Assembly (NCBI GenBank): GCA_963812915.1
Contig: CAWEXB010000010.1
Coordinates: 1 to 64,000 of the forward strand
Length of the DNA stretch: 64,000 bases
Direction: 5' to 3'
DNA from: JACVRW01 sp963812915
Lineage (GTDB): Bacteria > Actinomycetota > Thermoleophilia > Solirubrobacterales > Thermoleophilaceae
Shown here one piece after another: positions 35,229 through 45,349 of the stretch (position 1 is its first letter; each line of letters opens with the position of its first letter). Under the pieces are notes generated by a model that made no database searches, was not told the DNA's origin, and saw only the letters and a program-made list of their open reading frames with translations. The position numbers were made by a program, and so were the translations under genes.

Positions 35229-36458
35229 TCAGCCGGCGGGTGACCGGAAGGTCATGGTCAGATAGGCGCCGGGGCGGATGGACTGTACGGCGTTGAGCCT
35301 GAAGGCGTATCTGGTGCCGCCGGCCCGCAGCCGCTGGCCGACGAGCCCGTAGGCGTCGCTTAAGGCGCGGCGGTTGGGGCGCACCGAGACGAGCCGCAGG
35401 TCGCTGTCGCTCAGTCGGATTACCACCTTCTTGTTGCTCGCCCCGCCGGCCAAGCTCACCCTCGCCCGGCAGTAGTCGGCGCCGCCCCGGCAGCGCACTG
35501 TGGCCGGCCGCACCATCCTGAGTATCCGCCGGACCGCGTCGATGACCAGCTCCGGCTGGGCGTTCTGGACGTAGTGCCCGCTCTGTCTGGCGATGACGTG
35601 CAACGCGTAGGGCAGGAGCCCGCCCAGCCAGTTCTGCGCCGTACCCGATGCCCGCTCGAGCGTGGCCGCATCCGGAAACCCCGGCGGCAGGTCGGGCGGC
35701 AGCGCCGCCGGGAGGCCGTGGGAGAGGACGGCCAGCGGCAGCATCGGCCGCAGCGGCCGGGCCGCCCTGGCGCGCAGCATCTGGTCGAAGCTGGCGTCCT
35801 GGTCGAACAACTCGAGGGGAGGGTCGAGGCCGGGCACCGGTTCGAGCGTGTTACGCGCAAGGGCGGCCCACTGCTCGGGCGAGAACAGCTCGCGTAGCAG
35901 CTCGTAGGTGGCGTCGACCAGCACCAGTCCTGCGACCTGGCGCGGATAGGTGCTGGCATAGAGGCGCACGAACAGGCCGCCGAGCGAGTGGCCGACCAGC
36001 ACATAGGGTCCGCGCAGGCGCGCGGCGCGGACAAGCGCGTGCAGTTCCGCTACCGCATCCGCCGCGGTGCGCGGCTGCGGCACCGGGTCGCTGCGGCTGC
36101 GCCCGTCGGGCTGCAGGATCGAGTTCGGGCGGTCGTAGGCGCAGACGCGGCTGTCGCGGGCCACCCCAGCCAGAACCGGCGGCCGCCTCACCCCCGGATC
36201 GAGCAGGCTCCACACGTCGGCGCCGTTGCCATAGCCCGACACCAGGATCACCGTGGGCCGACCCGTGCCGCGGCACTCGAGGTACAGCCTCCGGCCCCCC
36301 GCGAGCTCGACCCGGCCGGCGAAGTCCCCACCCTTCGCCGGGGACGGCTGCCCGGCCGCCGCCCAGGCCGGGCCCGCCGCACCCGCCGGCGCCGCGGACG
36401 CGCTCAAGAGGCCTGTGAGGGCAAGCGCGAGGCCCAAAGCCACGAACCGCCGATGCAA
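35229..36458 (-). CDS. Secreted alpha/beta hydrolase
   Basis: A 409-residue exported protein. A signal peptide with a hydrophobic core (VALGLALALTGLLSASAAPA) ends near residue 27. The hydrolase fold has the nucleophile elbow GHSLGG (catalytic Ser about residue 157), the oxyanion region VILVSGYGNGADVW, and a cap domain. The expected His is in VIARQSGHYVQNAQPELV (about 295). After the fold, about 90 residues form a C-terminal beta-rich extension with CRGGADYCRARVSLAGG, perhaps a disulfide-linked add-on. The substrate is probably a small ester or lactone outside the cell. No frameshift. It follows the unknown exported-protein pair on the same strand after 52 nt. Confidence 0.82.
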   Translation of the reverse strand: MHRRFVALGLALALTGLLSASAAPAGAAGPAWAAAGQPSPAKGGDFAGRVELAGGRRLYLECRGTGRPTVILVSGYGNGADVWSLLDPGVRRPPVLAGVARDSRVCAYDRPNSILQPDGRSRSDPVPQPRTAADAVAELHALVRAARLRGPYVLVGHSLGGLFVRLYASTYPRQVAGLVLVDATYELLRELFSPEQWAALARNTLEPVPGLDPPLELFDQDASFDQMLRARAARPLRPMLPLAVLSHGLPAALPPDLPPGFPDAATLERASGTAQNWLGGLLPYALHVIARQSGHYVQNAQPELVIDAVRRILRMVRPATVRCRGGADYCRARVSLAGGASNKKVVIRLSDSDLRLVSVRPNRRALSDAYGLVGQRLRAGGTRYAFRLNAVQSIRPGAYLTMTFRSPAG

Positions 36459-36510
36459 ACGGTCAGCGATCAGCGTCGATCTGGTTCTCCCGCTCGGCTA
36501 GTCGCGGTGT

Positions 36511-37536
36511 TCAGCTCGACCACCAGTAGCTCTGGTCGGGGGCGAGCCTGCGCTTGTACATGAGGCCCGCGTGTATACCGTCGAACTTCGACTCCCAGCT
36601 CGTGCCCACGCCCCACAGCAGGGGGTGATACTCCGCCCGGTTGTAGTAGAGATCGAAGGTATTGACACCCAGGAGCGACGCGGGCCCCTGATCCCTGATG
36701 CCGTAGTCGCGATTGATCCACTTCGTGTAGCCGAAGGCCGACAGGATCCGCCCGCTGAAGCCGGCCTCCTTGCGCAGCCAGTGCGAAGGTGAGGCGCCGC
36801 TCCAGCCCTCGATGAGCCGCTCGTAAGCATCCTGAGTTGGCAGCTCCCAGTCGCAATAGGGAACGCCCTCGACACCGATGGGTCCGTTCAGCGTGCCGGA
36901 GCCGCATCCGGAGCGAAACTCCCTGACCCAGTTGAACCCGCCGCGGCCCACAAAGGCGAGCCGACGCAGCGTCACCTCGGGATCGCGCAGGTCGGTGACC
37001 CACATCTCACGCGACTTGGTGTCGATCACGGTGTTTTCCGGCACGTCCGGCTTGAGCGAGTCGGCCTGCGACACGACGTTGGCCCTGAGTCGCTCGAGGT
37101 TTGCCGCGGCGTTGGTGGGGCTGTAGACGTTCGGCTTGGCGTGGTAGTACTCCTGCAAGAGCATCGCCAGCTGCACCTGATAGGCAGCGAAGTAGTCGTA
37201 GACGCCTCTGACTTCGGCGGAGCTCTTGGGGCCGAAGAACTTGCGTTGTCCAAGCGTCCGCGAAGCCGACTTGATCACGTTGTCGGCCAACGCTAATCGC
37301 GAGCCGAGGTTTTGGTTGAGGATCTCGGGCGCGTCGAGCAGGTTGGTGCCGATGTAGGCGACGATCGTCTCCGCGAACGCGCGCTTGGTGGGATCGCCGG
37401 TGGGCATGTTGGCCAGCAGCTCCAGCTGGCTGTTGGCGTGATCGATCTGTCCGGTGGTCCGGTCCGTCTGATGCACGAGCGCGCTGAACCCGGCCAGGTT
37501 CACGTCGGACTGCAGCCTGGTGACCTGCGCGCTCAA
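36511..37536 (-). CDS. Unknown protein, partner of the exported protein upstream
   Basis: A 341-residue protein starting at a TTG that overlaps the upstream stop (TTGA). The N-terminal 150 residues are helical (DRTTGQIDHANSQLELLANM; VYDYFAAYQVQLAMLLQEYY). The C-terminal half is rich in Trp, Gly and Tyr (MWVTDLRDPEVTLRRLAF; YCDWELPTQDAYERLIEGW; WGVGTSWESKFDGIHAGLMY), faintly like DUF1566/lectin-type domains that also carry W-x-LPT. There is no obvious signal peptide of its own, although the helical N-terminus could be the tail of the upstream protein if a frameshift separates them. I do not recognise the family. Confidence 0.6.
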   Translation of the reverse strand: MSAQVTRLQSDVNLAGFSALVHQTDRTTGQIDHANSQLELLANMPTGDPTKRAFAETIVAYIGTNLLDAPEILNQNLGSRLALADNVIKSASRTLGQRKFFGPKSSAEVRGVYDYFAAYQVQLAMLLQEYYHAKPNVYSPTNAAANLERLRANVVSQADSLKPDVPENTVIDTKSREMWVTDLRDPEVTLRRLAFVGRGGFNWVREFRSGCGSGTLNGPIGVEGVPYCDWELPTQDAYERLIEGWSGASPSHWLRKEAGFSGRILSAFGYTKWINRDYGIRDQGPASLLGVNTFDLYYNRAEYHPLLWGVGTSWESKFDGIHAGLMYKRRLAPDQSYWWSS

Positions 37537-38536
37537 CCCGTGAGCAGCCGCCGGATCTCCGCGAACTGCTCTCCGGCAGCGTCCCCGAGGCCAAAGATTT
37601 GCAGTAGCCAGCCCGGCACTTCGATCTGGTTCCTCTGCGCCACTTCCCCGGCGGCCAGCGCCGCCCCGGTCACCATCGCTCTCAACGCCACTCCGGCCAG
37701 CCCTTGCAGAATCCCTTCCGGCACTGGCCCCAGGGGCGCTTGCGCCGCCGACAGGGGGAGCCGGTCCACGCCGCCCGCCGCGCGCGCCCGTGTCCCTGCG
37801 AGGGCTTGCCGCGACCGCCGGCGTCGGGACTCGGTAAACCGGCGGCCGGCCCGGTCGTCGTGGAGGAGCCGGCGAACGAGCGCGCCGACCCCGCCGGAGC
37901 GGCGCGCGGCGGCGAGAAAGCTGTCCCCGTCGAAGCGGCGGTCACGATAGGACAGGTCGGCCTGGCTCATCCAGTGCGGGATGCGTAGCTCCCTGTAGGC
38001 GTGGCGGCGGGCGCCGGCGTCGGTCCTGTCAAGGGATCCCCGCTCGACCGCGGCACGGTACGCCGCCATCATCGTGGTGACCGGATTCACATAGATCACG
38101 TCGCCCGACCGGTAGCTGCTCACGGCGGCCCGCAGCCCGCCCGGCACCCTCCGCCCGTCGGCCCGGCCGCCCCTCACCTCGACGACGAACTCGCGCGGAA
38201 GCCGCCGGAACGCGAGCAGCGTCACGCCCGAGCGGTAAGTGCGATCCGCCCGGCGGCCGTTCGTCTGCGCCAACGCCCGACCCGACCGAGAGGCGCGCGC
38301 GCGGGCGGCGGGCCGGCCCGCGAACACCCTCACCGTACCCCCCGCAACATCGGTGTCTCCGTCGGCCAGCCCCCAGACCGCGAGAACGACCGGTCCGCGC
38401 GTCCCGGCCCTGAGCCTCCAGCTCGAGCAGCCAGCCCAGACGCGAAAGCGCACACCAGCACGGCGCCGAGCAGCACCTCGACTCGCCGCGGGACCTTCCA
38501 GGCGCGCCGACTCGATACCGAGGCGCCGCCGGTCAT
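37533..38536 (-). CDS. Unknown exported protein, frameshift near the N-terminus
   Basis: Starting at the ATG 38536 the frame encodes a membrane or signal segment (VEVLLGAVLVCAFASGLAAR), then breaks near 38410. From there another frame continues without stops (VVLAVWGLADGDTDVAGGTV; YRSGVTLLAFRRLPREFVVE; YVNPVTTMMAAYRAAVER) to 37533 and ends EQFAEIRRLLTG. The mature part begins with a beta-rich domain and ends with amphipathic helices. The longer raw frame (to 38654) has a low-complexity Arg-rich start and is unlikely. The stop overlaps the next gene's start. Family unknown. The two genes look like a coupled pair or a single gene split by an indel at 37534. Confidence 0.55.
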
Positions 38537-38626
38537 AGAGCGCCCACGGCCGGATTCTTTCACCCGAAGGGGATCGAGGGCAAGCCCTGGGGGGCGTGAC
38601 ATCGACATTTAGAGGCAGGGACCGGT

Positions 38627-39991
38627 TCAGAACGGGTCGGCATCCAGAGCGCACGGACGACTATCCCCGGGCCGCGACGAGTTCCGCCCGGGCGCGCCCT
38701 GCGCCGCGGCTGTCTCGATCAGCTCATCCGGGGCCGAATGATCGCGGGCGTCCCCTCCGGGCGGGAGCATCACGACTGCCGATGCGCCCGAAGCGCATCC
38801 GGCAGGCCAGAAGTCGCTCGGCCTGGAGCCCGGCGAGCGCTCCGGGGGCGCCAGCCCCTCGGCCGTGATGTACATGGCGGCGCCTCGCCGGCCGTTGCGG
38901 TTGGATACAGCGATGGTGCGGTAGCCGGGGTAGGCGCCCGTGTGGCCCCACACGCCGCAGGCCTTCGACCAGGTGTAGTGGATAAGGCCGAGGCCGTAGG
39001 TCCCCACGCCTCCGCCCTCGAGCGCGGAGTCGCCGTCGAGCGACCCCGGAGTGGGGCGCTTCATCTCGCGCAGGAGGGATGGCGACACCAACCGTCCTCG
39101 AAGCAGCGCGCGCATGAAGGTCTGCAGGTCGCCCGGTGTCGAGACGATCGCGCCGGCGCTGCCGGCGATCGTCGGACTGGTCGCGGTGACGTCCGTGGGC
39201 CAGGTCCCTGGGGCGAGCACGTCGTAGCCGTGGCCAACGGGGCGAGGCATGGACGTGCTGGTCGGAAAGCTGGTCTGGTCGAGGCCGAGTGGCCTGAAGA
39301 TCCTGCGCTCGTATTCCGCGTCGACCGTACGACCTGTGGCCCGCTCGATGATCATCCCGAGCAGCGTGTAATCCGTGTTGGTGTAGGACCAGCCCTCCCC
39401 GGGCGGAAAGGTCGGCGGGGCCCCGACTCCGATCGCGACGAGCTCCTCGGGTGTCCAGCGCCGCGTGGGGTCTGGGTTGGGAGTGTCACAGAGCGTGATG
39501 CCCGGAACGCTGCAGTAGTCGGCGATCCCGCTCGAGTGATCGAGTAGTTGGCGGACCGTGATCCGATCGCCGTCCGGCACCACGCCGGGCAGCCACCTCT
39601 CGACCGAGTCGTCGAGCCCGAGCCTGCCCTCGGCCGCCAGCTGCAGCACCAGCGTCGCAGTGAACGACTTCGTGACGCTGCCCACGCGGCCGTGATGGCG
39701 GGGCGAGATCGGTCTATCCCTCCGGAGGTCCGCCGAGCCGGCCGAATACCGCTCCCGGCCGCCGGGACCGCGAATCACCGCGGTGACGCCGGGAGCGCCC
39801 CCATCCACAAGCCGCTCCAGCGTGCGCTGGACGTCGGCGCGAGTTGGAACGTCGACCGCCAGCGCCGGCGGCGCGACCAGCAACAGCGACGCCAAGGCCG
39901 CTGCGGCGATGCCGGCGCTCCGCGCCTGCCGGAGGACACTGTCGCACCGTGTCCGGCGGGCTGCGGCCCGTGAGTGCCCCCTAGATCCCAT
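38627..39991 (-). CDS. Exported serine beta-lactamase-fold hydrolase
   Basis: A 454-residue class C beta-lactamase/DD-peptidase-like protein. A signal peptide core (AGIAAAALASLLLVAPPALA) ends near residue 46. Catalytic motif 1 is SVTKSFT (Ser about 109, SxxK), motif 2 is YTNTD (YxN, about 208) and motif 3 is HTG in WGHTGAYPGYRT. There is no close hint of a true beta-lactamase, so a D-alanyl-D-alanine carboxypeptidase or esterase role is more likely. The true start may be a later codon closer to the signal peptide, since the first 25 residues are Arg-rich. It is divergent from a related, damaged gene at 40040. Confidence 0.83.
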   Translation of the reverse strand: MGSRGHSRAAARRTRCDSVLRQARSAGIAAAALASLLLVAPPALAVDVPTRADVQRTLERLVDGGAPGVTAVIRGPGGRERYSAGSADLRRDRPISPRHHGRVGSVTKSFTATLVLQLAAEGRLGLDDSVERWLPGVVPDGDRITVRQLLDHSSGIADYCSVPGITLCDTPNPDPTRRWTPEELVAIGVGAPPTFPPGEGWSYTNTDYTLLGMIIERATGRTVDAEYERRIFRPLGLDQTSFPTSTSMPRPVGHGYDVLAPGTWPTDVTATSPTIAGSAGAIVSTPGDLQTFMRALLRGRLVSPSLLREMKRPTPGSLDGDSALEGGGVGTYGLGLIHYTWSKACGVWGHTGAYPGYRTIAVSNRNGRRGAAMYITAEGLAPPERSPGSRPSDFWPAGCASGASAVVMLPPGGDARDHSAPDELIETAAAQGAPGRNSSRPGDSRPCALDADPF

Positions 39992-40039
39992 TCGCCTCGC
40001 CTCTGATGGTGGACCCGGCCAGGCATCTTCTCACAAGCG

Positions 40040-41140
40040 TTGGTTTCGCCTGCGGTCGGGGGCAGTCCGGCGATGCGTGCGGATCGGGCGCTCGACCGGG
40101 CGCTGGAGCGCGTGGTCGGGACTCCGGGCGGCCCGCCGGGTGTGATTTCGGTTGTTCGGCGGGGCGGGCGGACGTTTGTGCACCGCGCCGGGGTCGCCGA
40201 TCTGAGGACGGATCGCCGCTGGCGGGTATTCGACCTCATGCGGCTGGCGAGCACGTCGAAGGCCTTCAGCAGGGCGGTGGCGCTGGCGTTGGTGCGCCGC
40301 GGCCGCCTCGAGCTCGACGATACGATCGGCGAGCTGATGCCGGCGCTGCCCAGCGCCTGGCGGGCCGTGACGCTAGGTCAGGCCCTGCACCACACCAGCG
40401 GCCTCCCCGACTACAGCACTAGTGCGGGTTTTCCAGGCCGACCTTGAGGCCAATCTGCTGCGGCGCTTCACCCCGCTGGAGCTGATCGCCTACGTCGAGG
40501 GCGAGCCACTGCGGTTCAGGCCCGATTCCGCCTACAACTACTCGAACACCGACAATGTGGTGGTGGCCCTGATGGCCGAGGCGTTACCGGGCGGTCCTAC
40601 GAGCGGCTGCTGGGTTCTCAGGTGTACCGGCCGCTGGGGTTGTCGGAGACGAGCCTTCCCCGCGGAGCACAGCTGCCGCGACCGTTTGCCCACGGCTACG
40701 TCTTGGATCCGCCACAACCGCCGGAGGACGTCAGCGAGGCGATCTCGATGTCCGGTGTATGGGCCTCCGGGGGAAATGGTGTCGACGCCGAGCGAGCTAG
40801 GGCGGTTCACTCGCAGCTACGTGAGGGGCGCCTCTTTGGCCGCGGCCTGCGGCGCGAGCAGCGCGACTGGGTCGACGGTCACTCGGAGCCGAGCGGGCCG
40901 GGCGCCAAGTCCGCCGGGCTGGCGCTGTTTCGCTACCGCCTGAGCTGCGGAACCGTCTACCGGCACACCGGCCACTTCTTCGGCACTACGCAATTCGCCG
41001 CTGCAAGCTCCAGCGGTCGACGCTCGGCGACTGTATCCGTCAACGTGCAATACAACCAGGAGCAGCCGGCCCAGGCTCCCTTCCGTGCCCTGCGTCGGGC
41101 GTTCGCCCGGGCCGCCTGTGCCGCGCTGGCCCGGGACTGA
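40040..41140 (+). CDS. Second serine beta-lactamase-fold protein, several frameshifts
   Basis: The pieces in three frames give a paralogue of the neighbour at 38627. Motif 1 is STSKAFS (SxxK) in the first frame (to 40430). Motif 2 is YNYSNTDN in the second (about 40530). The end carries YRHTGHFFG (HTG motif) in the third, finishing AACAALARD at 41140. Indels lie near 40430, 40600, and probably 40780 and 40850. The first frame starts at a TTG (40040) or the ATG at 40073, and no complete signal peptide is evident. Given the number of breaks it may be a true pseudogene. If intact, it would be a peptidase or esterase of the same class as its neighbour. Confidence 0.6.
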
Positions 41141-41770
41141 CCCAAGCTCGCGGCACCTCGAGCGTGGCCGCCAACGTGATCGGCACCGGTAGGGCGCGTT
41201 TGCCGAGTACATGGTGCTGCCCGCGGCCGGGCGTCACCGGTCCCGGCGGGCTGGGCTGATGAGCAGGCGCTCACGGGCGATCAGCAAGGCCGTGACGGCG
41301 CCATGCGGCCATACCCAGCGGTTGCGATGACCCGACCACAGCAGCGTGCCCATGCTGGGCGACCTGCTCCCGGCGCCTCACTTCTCCGAGCGCACGACCG
41401 CCGGATAGTGCGGTTGAGGGGTCGCCGCTGCCGCAAGTCGCGCAAAGCGCAACTCGAGGCCGGAGTGCTCCTTCGCATGGAAAGGGGCAGTCTGTAGGCG
41501 GTGCGGAGGGGGTTAGGCGGGGGCCGGTGATCGTGGTTGCAGGCGGGTTGGGTGGCTGTGGGTGGCGACGAGACGGTCGGTGGCGGGGGCGTGGTTGGTG
41601 GGTGTGTCTGTCGCCGCGGTCTGGGATCTGGGTTAGGGTGGGCGGGTAGCGACTGGCCCTGATGACTCGCTCCGCTGGCTCTGTCCCCATGCGCTGGCGC
41701 GCCGTGGCGTTTTGTGGATCGCCGCGGCGGGCGCTGGCGCGGTGACGGGGCGACGGGCTGACGAGGAGGA
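41141..41770. other. 630-nt region without a clear gene
   Basis: Near 41190–41225 a short stretch, AFAEYMVLPAA in one plus-strand frame, resembles zinc-dependent alcohol dehydrogenases and may be a fragment. From 41505 to 41650 the plus strand is very G-rich, with many GG and GGG runs and GTGGG-type words, possibly able to form G-quadruplexes. Open frames here are Arg/Pro-rich and look non-coding. AGGAGG precedes the next gene. Confidence 0.35.
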
Positions 41771-43431
41771 ATGATGCGCATTGTTGGTACCGATCGTGTC
41801 GCGGTGAGCGCCTCCGCGGCGGAGCGTGCCTCGCGGCCCGGGGGCCTCCCTTGTGCGCGGCTGTGGGTGCTGGTTTGCGTTGTGGCGTGGCTGGTGGCGG
41901 CCCTGCCGGCCGCGGCGCGGGCGGCCGACGCCGTCTATTGGGCCAACCAGTTCGGCAACACCCCGATCTCGTTCGCCAACCTGGACGGCTCGGGCGGCGG
42001 CGACCTGGCCACTACCGGGGCGACGGTGTCGGCGCCGACCGGGGTGGCGCTCGACCCGGCCGCGGGCCGGATCTACTGGGCCAACCTCGCGGTCAACCAG
42101 ATCTCGTTCGCGAACTTGGACGGCTCGGGGGGCGGCGGCGATCTGGACACCGGCACTGCGACCGTGAGCGCCCCGTCCGGGGTGGCGCTCGACCCGGCCG
42201 CGGGCCGGATTTACTGGGCCAACAACACCGGGGCCAACCCGATCTCGTTCGCGCGCCTGGACGGCTCGGGCGGCGGCGATCTGGCCACCGCCGGGGCGAC
42301 CGCGAGTGACCCGGCCGGGGTGGCGCTCGATCCGGCCGCGGGCCGGATCTATTGGGCCAACCTAACCGGGCCCAACCCGATCTCGTTCGCGCGCCTGGAC
42401 GGCTCGGGCGGCGGCGACCTGGCCACCACTGGCGCGATGGTGAACGGGCCGTACGGAGTGGCGCTCGACCCCGCCGCGGGGCGGATCTACTGGGCCAACC
42501 AGGGCAGCGGGATCTCGTTCGCCAACCTGAACGGTTCGGGCGGCGGCGGCGATCTGCCCACCGGCGCGGCGACGGTGAGTAGCCCGATCGGGGTGGCGCT
42601 CGACCCGGCCGCGGGGCGGATCTACTGGGCCAACAACACCGGGGCCAACCCGATCTCGTTCGCGCGCCTGGACGGCTCGGGCGGCGGCGATCTGGCCACT
42701 CCCGGGGCGACGGTGGATCCCCCGTTTTGCCCGCTCTGCTGGAGCGTCCGAGCGGCGCCGGCGCGCCGGTGGTGGGCGGCGGCTCGGCGGTCGGCTCAAC
42801 GCTGTCCTGCTCGACCGGGGACTGGGCGCCGGACCTGGTGGCGGCCTTGCTCTACCGCGCCCCGCGAAGCTTCGCCTATGCCTGGAGCCGCGACGGCGCC
42901 CCGGTCGCGGGGGCGGCGACGAGCTCGCTGACGGCCACGGAGCCCGGCGCCTACCGCTGCCAGGTGACGGCGACCAACCAGGCCGGCTCGGCCACCCAGA
43001 CGAGCGCGCCGCACCCGGTCGCGGCGGGCCCCGCCCCGGCGCCCCTGGCCCCGGCGGCCCTGCCGCGCCCGGCCGCCTTCGGCGCCCGCACGCTGATCAC
43101 GCTTAAGCTGGCCGCCGGGCGGATCGCGGCCCGCGGCCCGCTGCCCGTGCGGGTCGCGAACGGCAACGATTTCGCTGTGACCGGCACGCTCTCGGGCCAG
43201 ACCACGGTCTCGCGGCGCAAGCGGGTCAAGCTCGAAGCCAAGTCGTTCAGCCTCGCCACGCGGGCCCGCAAGACGATCAAGCTGACCCTGCCGAGGCCGC
43301 TGCGGCGCCAGCTCCAGCGCCAGCGCCGGCTCGCGCTTGGGCTGACCGCCAAGGTCAAGGACCCGGCCGGCAACAGCCGCACCGTGACCAAGCGCGTCAC
43401 CCCCAAGCTAAAGCGCAAACCCGGCGGCTAA
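41771..43431 (+). CDS. Secreted YWTD-like beta-propeller repeat protein, one frameshift
   Basis: About 552 residues after correction. A signal peptide core lies near residues 35–55 (LWVLVCVVAWLVAALPAA). Six or so repeats of about 40 residues then follow, each built on VALDPAAGRIYWAN and ISFANLDGSGGG, the pattern of YWTD/NHL-like propeller blades. At about 42724 an indel shifts the frame. The rest continues from 42727 with an Ig-like domain (LSCSTGDWAPDLVAALLYRA; GAYRCQVTATNQAGS), a Pro/Ala linker and a basic beta-rich C-terminal domain. The DNA repeats are nearly identical to each other, suggesting recent expansion. It is likely a surface protein for binding or adhesion. Solirubrobacterales genomes often encode such proteins, as I recall. 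Confidence 0.78.
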
Positions 43432-43675
43432 GGCGGCTCGGCTGCGCCCGCCACCGGCGCGCCCCCCGGCCAGGCCTCCCCAGCCAGACCGACGCCTCGC
43501 CCTGGGAAGGGAAGCGATCTGCGCCGACCGCTCGATGATCGGCGCTATCGCCTTGGACGATGACGGGCAGTGCCGCGAGAGCGGGAACGCGCATCACAAG
43601 TTTCGCTCCGGCATCGGAGCGATAGCGCTCGTCGGGTGCCCCTGCGCGCGTCACGCCCCGCCGTCGCCCTTGATG

Positions 43676-43700
43676 CTCGGGCTCGTTCTGCGAGCCCGAG
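43676..43700 (+). other. Perfect hairpin overlapping the recombinase ribosome binding site
   Basis: CTCGGGCTCG (43676–43685), a TTCTG loop, then CGAGCCCGAG (43691–43700). The 3' arm runs directly into GAGGGG, the ribosome binding site of the recombinase gene at 43709. It could mask translation or mark the element boundary. Confidence 0.5.
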
Positions 43701-43708
43701 GAGGGGTC

Positions 43709-44405
43709 ATGTCCGAGCTGTTGCTCGATCGCGCCGGTCGACGTCGGTCGCCGGCGACCATGCCGGGATTCCACGCCGGTCGTCCGCCGCGCAACAAGGG
43801 GCTGCGCTATCCGGCGGATCCGCCGAAGGTCGAGGAGATCGTCGCCGTCATGCGCGCCGCCGGCGACGGCGCGCACGGCCGGCGGCTGCGCGGCCTGATC
43901 GTGATCCTTTGGCGCGCCGGGCTACGCATCCAGGAAGCCCTCAGCCTCGCCGAGGCCGACCTCGATCACCGCCGCGGCGCGTTGCTCGTCCGACGCGGCA
44001 AGGGCGGCCGACGCCGCGAGGTCGGCATGGACGAATGGGGCTGGGAGGAACTCCATCCGTGGCTGAGCGCGGGTCGAGCTTCCGGTCGGTCCGTTGTTCT
44101 GCGTCATCAACGGTTCGACGCGTGGTCGCCACTGGTCCAGCGCCGCCGCCCGAGCGGACATGCGCCGGACCGCCGTCGCAGCTGGCGTCCGTCGACGCTT
44201 CGCGCCGCACCAGCTGCGGCACGCGCACGCCGTCGAGCTGGCTCGCGAAGGCGTGCCGCTGATCGTCATCCAGCGCCAACTCGGCCACAGCAACCTCGGC
44301 ATCACGTCGATCTACCTGCAGGGCATCGACAACGCCGAAATCATCGAAACCGTCCACGCCCGCCGCGCACCCATGATCCCCGTCAGCACATCGCTGCGAC
44401 TCTGA
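43709..44405 (+). CDS. Tyrosine recombinase/phage-type integrase, one frameshift
   Basis: About 230 residues. The first frame (MSELLLDRAGRRRSPATMPG) includes the catalytic Arg region (LWRAGLRIQEALSLAEADL). The frame breaks near 44090. The second half continues from 44094 with the remaining catalytic residues: HQLRHAHAVEL (H-x-x-R), RQLGHSNLGIT (His) and the nucleophile Tyr in SIYLQGID. The core-binding (SAM-like) domain of larger integrases is very short or absent, so it resembles compact recombinases of actinobacterial mobile elements. GAGGAGG precedes the ATG, overlapped by a hairpin. Flanking att sites were not found. Confidence 0.75.
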
Positions 44406-44602
44406 TCGACCATCCATCGCCGGCTCCGCTCCTCGCGCAAAAGATGAGCGATCCCGGTTGACTAAGTACGCCCCGTCCGATCCAGACGACGGATGAGCGT
44501 CGCGGCAACTTGCGGCCGGCCGGGGGGCATCAGCCTGGTCCCCGGCGTCGTCTCTGAGCAGCTTGCGTCGTCCGCTCCGTCGTGCGAGCCTGACCCAGCC
44601 GC

Positions 44603-45349
44603 ATGAACAACGAGCCGATCACGCGCGCGCAACTAGTCGAGAGACTCGCTGAAGTCTCTCATCAGACGTGGATGCGGCAGAAGAAGGAGCAGAATCCGCC
44701 GCCTCCGGCCGATCCCGACGACCCTACCGTGACAAGGCATGATCGTGAGCGCGCCGAGGACGTTGTCGGGGAGCTGGAACGAATGGCCTCTTTCCTCCGC
44801 GCTGATCGGCCAAGTGCCCAGTCGCTTACTCAACGTGCGCCGGACCGGTCCACCGGCGGCATCCGCAGAGCGCGTCGCCCGCGCGGCTCGTCACGTCGCT
44901 GCGACTGCAGGACGCGGGAGCGCATGGCGCTGCTGCCGCCGGTGCCGAACGTGCCTCCGGCCGCGGCGCCGGCTGCTTATCGCGCGAAGCGGAAGGGCGC
45001 ACAACGCCGCGTCCTCAGTCACGACGCGACACCGGGTGGAGCGGACGTTGGCGATCCTGCGGCTTGGCCCGCTCTCGGCCTAGCTCGAATCTCATGCGGA
45101 CGGAGGGCGACAACAGTGCGACGCTCCCTCGCCCGGACGGCGGCCGCGCTGTCAGCTCAGACCATGCGGGTGGAGGTGGTCCTCGGCCATCCGCTTGAGC
45201 CCGACCCGATCGATCTTGCCGGTCGGATTGAGCGGCATCTCGTCGAGGAAGACGATCTCGTCCGGCGCCTTGTAGCCGATGCGCTCGCGGCAGAAGACGA
45301 TCAGGTCGGCGCGCGACGGCGGCTCGACGCCCTCCGCAGCGTCACGTAG
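44603..45349 (+). CDS. Hypothetical protein (only the first ~75 codons look coding)
   Basis: The N-terminal part (MNNEPITRAQLVERLAEVSH, QTWMRQKKEQNPPPPADPDD, then DRERAEDVVGELERMASFL) has normal composition and resembles small accessory proteins of unknown function. After about position 44830 the frame becomes Arg/Pro/Ala-rich and runs antisense into the acyl-CoA ligase, so the real end is unknown and an indel near 44830 is possible. It follows the recombinase gene on the same strand after about 200 nt. No family recognised. Confidence 0.3.
   Translation: MNNEPITRAQLVERLAEVSHQTWMRQKKEQNPPPPADPDDPTVTRHDRERAEDVVGELERMASFLRADRPSAQSLTQRAPDRSTGGIRRARRPRGSSRRCDCRTRERMALLPPVPNVPPAAAPAAYRAKRKGAQRRVLSHDATPGGADVGDPAAWPALGLARISCGRRATTVRRSLARTAAALSAQTMRVEVVLGHPLEPDPIDLAGRIERHLVEEDDLVRRLVADALAAEDDQVGARRRLDALRSVT

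Noticed and set aside
41190..41225. Alcohol dehydrogenase gene
   Set aside because: Only a stretch of about a dozen residues fits; too short to call.
41271..41690. Minus-strand frame of 139 codons in the 41–41.8 kb gap
   Set aside because: Pro/Arg/His-rich composition with no recognisable domain; it comes from the G-rich plus strand.
41950..42730. CRISPR-like or satellite repeats
   Set aside because: The repeats are in frame and encode YWTD-like propeller blades with varied residues between them.
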